A stretch of 8,094 nt of DNA, taken from an uncultured Chryseolinea sp. GTDB lineage: Bacteria > Bacteroidota > Bacteroidia > Cytophagales > Cyclobacteriaceae. The DNA is taken from contig CAMLER010000208.1 in assembly GCA_946478915.1 (NCBI GenBank), positions 1 through 8,094 of the forward strand, given 5' to 3'. How positions within the stretch are numbered: the stretch's first letter is position 1; each line of letters begins with the position of its first letter. Under the pieces are notes generated by a model, which ran no database searches, had not been told where the DNA came from, and was given only the letters and a program-made list of their open reading frames with translations. The position numbers and the translations under genes are program-made. Below are positions 1-7,900 of this stretch, piece by piece.

Positions 1-1008
1 GGTTTTGATCACTGCGTCCTCTTGTGGTCGCATATCCAGCGTGATGATATCCGGCAGTTTATCGTTGTTGATGTCGCCAATATCATTTCCCATTGAAAAG
101 CGGCTTGTGTGCGGAACAGATCTTTCCAGCTGTTGGCTGAACGTCCCGTCACCGTTGTTCATATACAGGTAATCGTGTTCATTAAAATCGTTTGAAACGT
201 AAACATCAAGCCAGCCGTCATCATTAAGGTCAGAAACTCCAACGGCAAGGCCATACGCAATTTGGCTGTTCAGTATGCCAGCTTCTTTTGTGACATCCGT
301 AAAATGTGCTTTGCCAGACGGAATCAGCTCGTTCCGGTACAACTTGTCGCCTGCAAGGGAATCGCTTTGGAAACGAAGGGTTAAGCCATGACCATATGAG
401 CGGCGGGTATGAACTGAATGATTCACCAGGTACATATCAAGATCGCCGTCATTGTCGTAATCGAAGAATGATGTCTGGGTTGAAAAACCTTTGAACCGAA
501 GACCATATTCATCAGTGCGATCTGAAAACGTCAGATCGCCATTGTTGATTAAAAGCTGATTAGTGCTGTTGAATTTTTTGTAATTACCGACTCCACAAAT
601 AAAAATATCCAAAAATCCGTCTCCATTAACATCAGCCATGGAGATACCGGTCTTCCAGTTTCCCAAACCTTGCGCTCCCGCCTGTTCAGTAATATCTTCA
701 AAACGGAAACTTCCTTTGTTAAGGTATAGTTTGTTTTCTCGTTGGTTTGATGAGAAATAAATATCTGTCAGCCCGTCGTTGTTAACATCACCCAAAGCAA
801 CACCCCCACCGTTGTAGAAATACAGGTATTCTATGATATTGAAATCATCAGAATCCGAGAGCCGGTTCTCAAATTCGATACCCGATTCCACCGGGGAAAC
901 CCTGGAGAAAAGAGTGTCAGGCGCCCGATCATCCTTGCATGCTGTCACGGCGAAAAAAAAGCATGCCGCCAAAAGCGACCTGCAAAGTTCACAAAGACGG
1001 TTCTCCAT
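1..1008 (-). CDS. CRTAC1-like FG-GAP/VCBS repeat lipoprotein, N-terminal 336 residues (3' end off window)
   Basis: This frame stays open from an ATG at 1008 to the window edge, giving 336 residues with no stop; the C-terminal part is outside. Residues 1-24 look like a lipoprotein signal: Arg4 and Arg10, a hydrophobic stretch 11-23, then the lipobox VTAC with Cys24. Cys24 is followed by KDD, which resembles the charged surface-export signal of Bacteroidota lipoproteins. Five calcium-loop motifs (DxDxDGxxD type) start at residues 74, 126, 183, 260 and 312, spaced as in the first propeller of the neighbouring paralogue. By analogy an ASPIC/UnbV domain and a second propeller follow off-window. 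It is clearly more diverged than the other two copies; for example it has ITLDMRPQ where they have FVTEMLP. The start overlaps the preceding gene by 20 nt. An in-frame ATG at 1038 would add ten residues and is less likely, because 1008 gives a normal-length signal peptide. Export and fold are inferred with good confidence; the ligand is unknown. Confidence 0.9.
   Translation of the reverse strand, partial: MENRLCELCRSLLAACFFFAVTACKDDRAPDTLFSRVSPVESGIEFENRLSDSDDFNIIEYLYFYNGGGVALGDVNNDGLTDIYFSSNQRENKLYLNKGSFRFEDITEQAGAQGLGNWKTGISMADVNGDGFLDIFICGVGNYKKFNSTNQLLINNGDLTFSDRTDEYGLRFKGFSTQTSFFDYDNDGDLDMYLVNHSVHTRRSYGHGLTLRFQSDSLAGDKLYRNELIPSGKAHFTDVTKEAGILNSQIAYGLAVGVSDLNDDGWLDVYVSNDFNEHDYLYMNNGDGTFSQQLERSVPHTSRFSMGNDIGDINNDKLPDIITLDMRPQEDAVIKT
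953..960 (-). repeat. Eight-base T homopolymer inside a signal-peptide coding region
   Basis: On the coding strand, eight consecutive T residues encode the Phe run (residues 17-19) in the hydrophobic core of the signal peptide of the third large gene. The current length keeps the signal peptide in frame with the propeller. A gain or loss of one base would shift the frame and silence the gene. The tract is short, so this may be nothing more than hydrophobic-residue coding. Confidence 0.85.
989..1008 (-). promoter_or_regulatory. 20-nt coding overlap between two tandem paralogues
   Basis: The ATG at 1008 of the third large gene lies inside the last codons of the second, whose TGA is at 989-991. 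The shared bases read as the C-terminal end GEPSL in one frame and as MENRLC in the other. Upstream of the ATG only a weak purine run (AAGAAAG) is seen. Translational coupling is plausible. If the alternative ATG at 1038 were used, the overlap would be 50 nt. Confidence 0.65.
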
Positions 1009-4000
1009 GCACTTTCTTAAAGGACAAAACCGAATCATTATTTCGAGCTGCGAGGATAATGTCTCCGTTGGCCGTTCTAATGGATATGATATCTCTGATC
1101 TCTCCGTCCATTTTTACTCCAGACATTTTAGAAGAGAGCGCCTTGAAATTACCTTTGCCGTCACCAATAAGAACAACTCCGTAATTTGCGTCATAACGCC
1201 CGACTTCGGGCTTTGCATTATATAAGTTTCCTCCTAACAGTATGTCTTCGATACCATCATCGTTTACATCGGTAGTTTCAATTCCGTAGACGGGCGACAA
1301 CTGCGCCTCTATCGGAAGGTGCTTCACGGAGAATTTACCCGCATTATTGATAAAAACACAGGTCGCCAACTCATAAACCTCAAGCTTTGCCGCATTCGAC
1401 ACCTGTTCCGGAGTGAAAATATCCGATATAGTCTGATCCTTAAATTCCTCGTACTTAAGATATTTTTTCTTCAACGATGGAATTTGTTTGACAAGATCAT
1501 GACGCAATGCCAGAGGATAACTCTTATCGCCATTGTAGGAACAGATGATTTGTTCGATGGAACCGTTTTGATCGAAATCATTTACGTACATGGTCACCGG
1601 TTTTTGTACAGAGGCTCTGAAACGGGAATTGATACCATGGTTGCCTACAACAAAATCCAGATCTCCATCACCGTCGAGATCTGAAGCCTTTATGGTGTTC
1701 CACCAGCCGTTGGTTTTCCCTAACCCGGCTGCTTCGGTACCATCGGTGAATCTTCCTGCATCGTTTATGAAAATCTTAACAGGCATATATTCTCCGACGA
1801 TCATCAAATCCTGATCATTGTCCCCATCGACATCTGCCCATACCCCATCCGTAATCATACCAACTGACATCAACGCCGGCGCAATCTTTTCTGTAACATT
1901 TTCAAACTTCCCTTTGCCGTCGTTCGCCAGGATGTAGCCATTCATAGGTTTGCCATATGAAAAAGCCTGCAAACGAATTCCCACGAAAAGATCCTGATCG
2001 CCATCACCATCAAAGTCGCCAGCGCTAACCGATGAAGAACTTTCAAATCGCGCTGTTGGAAGTACCTGGCTGGACTTTTCGAAATTTCCGTTTCCATTAT
2101 TAAAATAAAGCCGGTCAATAAGGGCGGTTGACACATTGGTAAACTCATTGCCACCGCTGCACACATAAAGGTCAAGGTCTCCGTCTCCATCCGCATCGAA
2201 GAAAACACTTCCCATATCCTCAGAACCTTTATCTCTCTCGAACAGCGTTTCATTGGTTCGTTTGAAGGAGCCATCAGCAAGCTGTATAAATAATGAGCCG
2301 GGCTGATCTTTGGCTCCGCCAATAAACACGTCGTCCAGACCGTCACCATTAACATCGCCTTTCGACATTAGCGGACCTTCTGTGCTTATCATGTGATAAA
2401 TCAGCGGATCTCTGTCGAAATCAACAAACTCATTCTCCTTGTGCGCGAAGTCCGGCAACTTTTCTTCTGCCGCAAAAATTGGGTTGATGCTATAGACCTC
2501 GGGTTGATGCAATTTTAAGCTATCCAATAAGACTCCATTTTTCTGTTTCAAAACTAACGTCTGGTTAGTCGCGACATCGGTAAGGATTTCACCTTTACCA
2601 TCCGGCCATTCAACGATAATGCGGTCGACGCGCTCAATTTTCCCTAACCCGATATGCGGACGAGGATCCATCGAAGATTCAAATCCTCTGATCGGCATTT
2701 GTTCGATGTAGAACTTCTTGCCGTCAGCTTCTATTGAAATCTTGGTACCAAATGCAAAGGTGTTCTTCCCCAAACCATTCAGCTCGAACTTAAGATACCG
2801 ATTTGCGGGTAGCCTTTCCGTAGTCTCATTGCGTATCACCGACGCTTTGCCGTTCACGACGCTAATAACAAGGTCGAGGTCTCCATCGTTGTCAAGATCG
2901 CCATACGCGGCTCCATTAGAAAAGTTTGGTTCGCCAAGGCCCCACTCCGCTGCCTTATCTACAAAACCAAGATCACCCTGATTATGAAAAGCAAAATCTG
3001 GAACCGCCACAGAAGGGATCGGATCAATCAATGCCTTATAGTTCACACCATTGCCTGAGACAACACTTTTCACAATTTCCGAACTGGATGCATATTGTAG
3101 ATAATCCTGATTCGTTAGATCCTGATATATGCCATTCGAAACAAAAATGTCCTTTAATCCATCATTATCCATATCGAACATGAGGGCGCCCCAACTCCAA
3201 TCTGTCGCCTCAACGCCCGACAATCTACCTATTTCGCTAAATGTACCATCACCGTTATTCAGTTGAAGCATATTACGTGTGAACTGATGATAGTAACCAT
3301 TTTCAACACTATACTGATAGCGGTCCCAGTTTTCAAACGTAGTTACGGTCTTGACGCGGGCATTATCCTTGGGCAACATCTCGGTAACAAAAATTTCGGA
3401 ATAGCCATCGTTGTTAATGTCCGCCATATCTGCTCCCATCGATGCACCGCTAATCGATTTCATTTGTTCGGTGAGAGATTCCTTAAAGGTTCCGTCCTTT
3501 TTATTGATGTACAGATAATCACGCTCAAAGAAATCGTTGGAAACGTAAATATCTAGCCATCCATCTTTATCGACGTCGCCCACGGTTACTCCTAATCCGA
3601 ATCCAATGACGCTTCCATAAATACCTGCATGTTCACTTACATCTGTGAATTTGCCGTCGTTGTTTTGCAACAATTTGTCACCGCCAAGTGAATCGCGCAA
3701 CGGTCTTTCATTCTTACGAAGATTAAAACTTCCTATCGCCTGATATGAATTATTTAAGATGTAGACATCCAGATCGCCATCCCGGTCGTAATCAAAGAAC
3801 GCAGCATGCGTCGTATATCCACGATCTGCCAGACCATATTCCTGCGCTCTTTCGGTGAACGTCAGATCTCCATTGTTGATGAAAAGCTCATTTTGCTTAT
3901 TGTCACCTTTCACATCTCCAGAATTGCAGACGTAGATATCGATCAACCCGTCACCATTGACATCAGCCATACTAACACCCGTCGACCATGCACGTGATCC

Positions 4001-4333
4001 CTCCACTCCTGCTTTCTGCGTTATGTCTTCGAAATTAAAGTTACCCTTGTTCAAGTATAATTTATTGGGAGAAACGTTACCGGTAAAATAGATGTCCAAT
4101 AAGCCGTCATTGTTGATATCGCCCAATGCAACGCCTCCACCATTGTAGTAATTTCGATAGGTGTAAATATTAAAGTCTTTGTCAAAGGGAAGGTGATTGG
4201 CAAAGTCTATTCCGGTATGCCTTGCTGGAAGTGATGTAAAAAGCTTAGCTGCCTGTTCTTTTGACGAAAGAAAACAGCCTGTCATGAGGATTGAAATTAA
4301 AATGCAAAGGATATAAGTTATTTTATATTTCAT
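989..4333 (-). CDS. Two-propeller FG-GAP/VCBS lipoprotein with central ASPIC/UnbV domain (CRTAC1-like), complete
   Basis: This complete 1114-residue protein is predicted to be an outer-membrane or surface lipoprotein. The signal peptide has Lys2 and Lys4, a hydrophobic core at 5-19, and a lipobox ending TGC at Cys20. Seven calcium loops (DxDxDGxxD type) begin at residues 72, 124, 181, 253, 305, 387 and 479. An ASPIC/UnbV-type domain follows at about 512-596, with HIGLG at 560-564 and WPDG at 576-579. Seven further loops begin at 660, 713, 773, 834, 885, 919 and 1022. The 7+7 count suggests two seven-bladed beta-propellers; this is inferred from motif number, not shown. Between the last two loops lies a helical-looking basic insert (about 936-976) that the upstream paralogue shares. 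No catalytic motif is visible, so a binding, adhesion or scaffolding role fits better than an enzyme. The family is known from vertebrate CRTAC1 and many uncharacterised bacterial proteins. It starts 12 nt after the 188-residue gene, and its last 20 nt overlap the next paralogue. The ATG at 4333 is the only start that gives a signal peptide. Confidence 0.95.
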   Translation of the reverse strand: MKYKITYILCILISILMTGCFLSSKEQAAKLFTSLPARHTGIDFANHLPFDKDFNIYTYRNYYNGGGVALGDINNDGLLDIYFTGNVSPNKLYLNKGNFNFEDITQKAGVEGSRAWSTGVSMADVNGDGLIDIYVCNSGDVKGDNKQNELFINNGDLTFTERAQEYGLADRGYTTHAAFFDYDRDGDLDVYILNNSYQAIGSFNLRKNERPLRDSLGGDKLLQNNDGKFTDVSEHAGIYGSVIGFGLGVTVGDVDKDGWLDIYVSNDFFERDYLYINKKDGTFKESLTEQMKSISGASMGADMADINNDGYSEIFVTEMLPKDNARVKTVTTFENWDRYQYSVENGYYHQFTRNMLQLNNGDGTFSEIGRLSGVEATDWSWGALMFDMDNDGLKDIFVSNGIYQDLTNQDYLQYASSSEIVKSVVSGNGVNYKALIDPIPSVAVPDFAFHNQGDLGFVDKAAEWGLGEPNFSNGAAYGDLDNDGDLDLVISVVNGKASVIRNETTERLPANRYLKFELNGLGKNTFAFGTKISIEADGKKFYIEQMPIRGFESSMDPRPHIGLGKIERVDRIIVEWPDGKGEILTDVATNQTLVLKQKNGVLLDSLKLHQPEVYSINPIFAAEEKLPDFAHKENEFVDFDRDPLIYHMISTEGPLMSKGDVNGDGLDDVFIGGAKDQPGSLFIQLADGSFKRTNETLFERDKGSEDMGSVFFDADGDGDLDLYVCSGGNEFTNVSTALIDRLYFNNGNGNFEKSSQVLPTARFESSSSVSAGDFDGDGDQDLFVGIRLQAFSYGKPMNGYILANDGKGKFENVTEKIAPALMSVGMITDGVWADVDGDNDQDLMIVGEYMPVKIFINDAGRFTDGTEAAGLGKTNGWWNTIKASDLDGDGDLDFVVGNHGINSRFRASVQKPVTMYVNDFDQNGSIEQIICSYNGDKSYPLALRHDLVKQIPSLKKKYLKYEEFKDQTISDIFTPEQVSNAAKLEVYELATCVFINNAGKFSVKHLPIEAQLSPVYGIETTDVNDDGIEDILLGGNLYNAKPEVGRYDANYGVVLIGDGKGNFKALSSKMSGVKMDGEIRDIISIRTANGDIILAARNNDSVLSFKKVHGEPSL

Positions 4334-4345
4334 TGCCGCCCCTAA
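4334..4345 (-). promoter_or_regulatory. 12-nt spacer with a Shine-Dalgarno-like AGGGG before the giant lipoprotein gene
   Basis: This is the only non-coding sequence in the window, reading TTAGGGGCGGCA on the minus strand. AGGGG (4339-4343) sits 5 nt before the ATG at 4333 and could pair partly with the 16S rRNA tail. Bacteroidota often initiate without such pairing, so it may be incidental. It supports the start at 4333. The spacer is too short for an independent promoter or a terminator. Confidence 0.4.
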
Positions 4346-4912
4346 TCAATTCGCAGAATTTTTCGCTTCATTCTGTCGTTCCCTATCCAGCGCAAGATCT
4401 GTAAACACGGCCTGAACAAATTGGTCATCCCTTACAAACAAATTAATGCGGCGCTTACCGTCCATTTTATAATACACAGTTCCTTGCGTTGGATGCTCTA
4501 ACATCTTGAAATCCTTTCCATACCACCTTTCAAAAATTGACAGCATTTTTGGGAAAAGCACGTCGGAGCTATACTCCTTGTTCCAGGGGGCCCATGCTTC
4601 AAACGAGAAAGTGACCGGCATATCCACAATCTTATCTTTATAAAAATCAGGATAAAAATCCATCATAATAGGCGCATCCGCTTCGTTTAAGAGTTTGAAT
4701 TGTACGCTGGTATTCGTTGTGCCGTGGGTAAATACCTGTTGCCTGTTGAGTTCTGCGCAATGTTCGTAAAAGGCCTGGCGGTCCATACCTAAATGTATAC
4801 CGAGAAACAGACTATCATAACGATCACCATCGGCACTTTTACTACCATCACATTCCGTTAATGTTATTATCGCCGTTATGGCAAACAAACAAATCGCACT
4901 ACTATATTTCAT
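4346..4912 (-). CDS. Exported protein of unknown function, possible lipoprotein (188 residues)
   Basis: I do not recognise a named family. The N-terminus is a clear export signal: Lys2, a hydrophobic stretch at about 6-19, then Cys21. The lipobox is LTEC, with Glu just before the Cys, which is unusual; it may be a poorly matching lipoprotein signal or a secreted protein cut elsewhere. The mature part is a compact soluble alpha/beta-looking domain with no further membrane segment. Conserved-looking patches are LGIHLGMDRQAFYEHCAELN (37-56), FEAWAPWN (104-111) and RWYGKDF (129-135), with tryptophans at 107, 110 and 130 and a Cys at 52. The last ~13 residues are polar and probably disordered. The ATG is fused to the stop of the upstream giant gene (ATGA), and the giant paralogue starts 12 nt downstream, so co-expression is very likely. 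No clear Shine-Dalgarno sequence precedes it. A role as accessory or partner of the giant lipoproteins is inferred from position only. Confidence 0.88.
   Translation of the reverse strand: MKYSSAICLFAITAIITLTECDGSKSADGDRYDSLFLGIHLGMDRQAFYEHCAELNRQQVFTHGTTNTSVQFKLLNEADAPIMMDFYPDFYKDKIVDMPVTFSFEAWAPWNKEYSSDVLFPKMLSIFERWYGKDFKMLEHPTQGTVYYKMDGKRRINLFVRDDQFVQAVFTDLALDRERQNEAKNSAN
4909..4912 (-). promoter_or_regulatory. ATGA stop/start overlap coupling the giant gene to the 188-residue gene
   Basis: On the minus strand the bases ATGA contain both the ATG of the 188-residue gene and the TGA of the upstream giant gene. The 20 nt before this ATG have no well-placed Shine-Dalgarno sequence; a GAGG lies about 16 nt upstream, which is too far. 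Reinitiation by ribosomes finishing the upstream gene is therefore the likely way this start is used. Coupling is inferred from the layout. Confidence 0.7.
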
Positions 4913-7900
4913 TTCGAAAAGTTTAAAACCTCTAATCCATCATTACTTTTCGCAATAAGGATGGAAATGTTATTACCATTCTTTATTCTACTCAAGCCGC
5001 GAATATCTCCCACCACCGAAATACCAGAAATATTTGCCGGGAGTGACTCAAAATTGCCGGTACCATCTCCCTTTAAAAGTAGACCATACCCACCTTCATA
5101 AGTTCCTGTTTCTGGTTTGGCCCTGGACAAATTACCACCAATGAGAATGTCAAGCTTGTTATCGCCGTCAAAATCATCCACATATAAGGCATACACCGGA
5201 AAGAAATTCGCCTTCGCCGGCAATTTACGCTTTGTAAATGAACCCTTTCCACTATTTACCCAGACTGCAGTTTCGAACGAATACGAATTTAAGATCCGGG
5301 TACCCTGTAGTTGATCCTGTGTAAATATATCATCTATCTTTTTGTTCTTATAATCCCGATAATGAAGAAACTTTTTTCTCAATGAAGGTATCTGTGCGAC
5401 AAGATCCTGACGCAACGCCAACGGATAGGCTATGCCATCTTCAAATCTTGTTATGATATGTTCAATAGATCCATTCTGATCAAAATCATTCACATACATT
5501 GATACAGGCTCTGTCTCACTGGCCCGGAATCGTGAATTGAGTCCATGATTGCCGACTACAAAATCTATCAGGCCATCGCCGTTGAAGTCACCCGTTTCAA
5601 TTGAATGATACCAGCCGTCGGTTTTATTGAAACCATATTCGGTAGAGCGGTCGATAAATTTGCCATCTTCGTTCACAAATACTTTTATGGGCATCCACTC
5701 GCCAACGACGACTAAGTCCATTTTGGAGTCATTATTCACATCGATCCATTTCGCTCCTGTAATCATTCCCAATTCTATGAGGCCTTCCGCAATATCTTTG
5801 GTGACGTTTCGAAAATTTCCACTTCCATCATTATTCAAAATAAATCCGTCCCCGGGAATCCCATAGAGAAATGGAATCAATCGCACACCTACAAAGAGAT
5901 CCTGGTCACCATCGCCGTCATAATCTTCTGCTGCTACCGCCCCTGTACTTTCAAAGCTGGTGGATACTGGTAGCAACTGAGGACTTTTTGCCAATCTTCC
6001 ATTTCCTTCATTCAGGTACAATCTATCGAGCAAAGCAGGAGAACTGGACGAGAACTCCACGCTCCCGCTTGCCACATACAAATCGAGCATACCGTCACCG
6101 TTGGCATCAAAAAAAATGCAATCGGTATCTTCGGAGTCCTTGTATTTCTGAAACAAAGATGAATTAGAAGTTTCAAAACGACCCGAACTTTGGAGATAAA
6201 GGACGCCAGCCTGACCTTTCGCGCCCCCAATGTAAAAGTCGTCGTAGCCATCCTTGTTCAGGTCGCCTGCACAGATGCACGGACCTTCATTAGACACCAT
6301 ATTAAATAAGAGGCGGTCTCGGTTGAAATCGACATAATCATTTTCAGTATGTACAAAATCCACTCCTTTCAACTCTCCTCTAAGGAACACTGGCTTTCCG
6401 GGTCTTTCGTGGTTCGACGCTTTTTCTGTCGCATCCTTTTGATACAGCTTGATGACCTGACTGGTCTGCACGCCCGACATCATAGTAGACGATCCATCTG
6501 GCCAATCAACGATGATAGAATCAACAGTTGAGGCATCACCGAGACCAACATGTATCCTGTTATCGACGCTCGACATGAATCCGCGCATGGGCGACAGCTC
6601 ATGGTAGATTTTCTTTCCGCCAACATGCAAAGTTACCTTTGCACCCAAGGCAAAAGCGTTTCCTTTCTCTCCATACAAAATGAACGAGATAAACTTGTTA
6701 GCAGGTAAAAGTTGATTTGAAAGGTTTTCGTAAACAAATGAAGGCATGTTGACATTGTTCAGGACCAGGTCAAGGTCGCCATCGTTATCAAGGTCTCCAT
6801 ATGCTGAACCATTTGAATGGGTTGGCTGTCCCAATCCCCACTCAACAGCCATGTTACTAAAAGTCAGGTTGCCATTGTTGCGGAAGGCATAATTGACAAT
6901 GGGATTAGAAGGAATTGAATCAATCAGTTTTGTAATTACACCCTCTTTCTTGTTTGAAATTTCTTTAATAAAGGCCTCGCTTGCCGCATAATGGACGTAG
7001 TCCTGATTAAGCAGCTCCTTATAAATTCCGTTCGCAACGAAAATATCTTTAAACCCATCATTGTCCATATCAAAAATCAGCGCACCCCAACTCCAGTCCG
7101 TCGCATGCGTTCCTGAGTAGCGGGATATTTCACTAAAGGTTCCGTCTCCGTTATTCAGTTGCAGAGAGTTCCTGCTGAACTGTTTGTAGTATCCATTCTT
7201 TAGATTGATGGCATACTTGTCCCAACTCTCGAACTGCGTCGTCGTCTTCAACCGGTCATCCGTTTCCGGAAGCATCTCAGTCACAAAAATTTCGGGAAGC
7301 GCATCGTTGTTGATATCCGCCATATCGGCGCCCATGGAACCCAAACTTATCTCCTGAACAAAGGACTCCAGACTTTCTGTAAAGGTGCCGTCCTGGTTGT
7401 TAATGTAAAGGTAGTCTCTTTCAAAAAAGTCATTTGAAACATACAGATCTTCCCAGCCATCCTTATTGATGTCCCCGATTGTGACGCCAAGGCCAAACCC
7501 TATCTCGCTTGTATAAATTCCTGCTTGAGAACTTACGTCCACAAACTTTCCGTCATCATTTCTAAGGAGTTTATTGCCACCCAAAGGATCCGGATGATCT
7601 CTTTGTCCTACACGGAGATCATATCCACCAACCGATCGGAAGGAATTGTTCAGCAGATAGCAGTCCAGATCGCCATCTTTATCAAAATCAAAAAATCCGG
7701 CGTGTGTTGATAAGCCTTCAAATGCAAGTCCATATTCCTTTGACATTTCCGTAAACGTCAAATCGCCGTTGTTGATGAAAAGCTCATTATGGCGACGGAT
7801 TCCGCCGGGAGGACCTGATTTGCACAAATAGATATCAAGTAATCCATCCGCATTGATGTCGACAACGCTGACGCCCGTCGTCCATGCGCCGGCCAAACCC

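Noticed and set aside
980..1040. Frameshift splitting one gene into the 989-4333 and 1-1008 frames
   Set aside because: The upstream protein ends at the same distance after its last calcium loop as its paralogue (92 against 87 residues), and the downstream frame begins with its own signal peptide and first propeller.
833..1684. Plus-strand open frames (833-1225, 939-1184, 1319-1684) as genes
   Set aside because: They lie antisense to well-supported calcium-loop coding sequence, encode low-complexity text with no domain, and lack any start context or homologue-like motif.
1942..2355. Second minus-strand frame of 137 residues, and the similar one at 6012-6251
   Set aside because: Both are out-of-frame readings inside the giant genes, at equivalent repeat-rich places, with Met/Thr/Ser-rich composition typical of shifted DGDGD coding.
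989..4333. Dockerin, EF-hand or RTX-type calcium repeats
   Set aside because: The DxDxDGxxD loops are followed by hydrophobic blade strands and recur at ~50-90 residue spacing with a central WPDG domain. This fits FG-GAP/VCBS propellers, not paired dockerin helices or nonapeptide RTX tandem repeats.
4334..4345. Internal promoter or terminator between the 188-residue gene and the next large gene
   Set aside because: Twelve bases are too few for either, and neither a hairpin nor a Bacteroidota-type -7/-33 pair is apparent there.
5871..6167. Plus-strand 98-residue frame as a gene
   Set aside because: It is antisense to the second propeller of the gene at 4909-8094, is His/Arg rich and has no recognisable domain.
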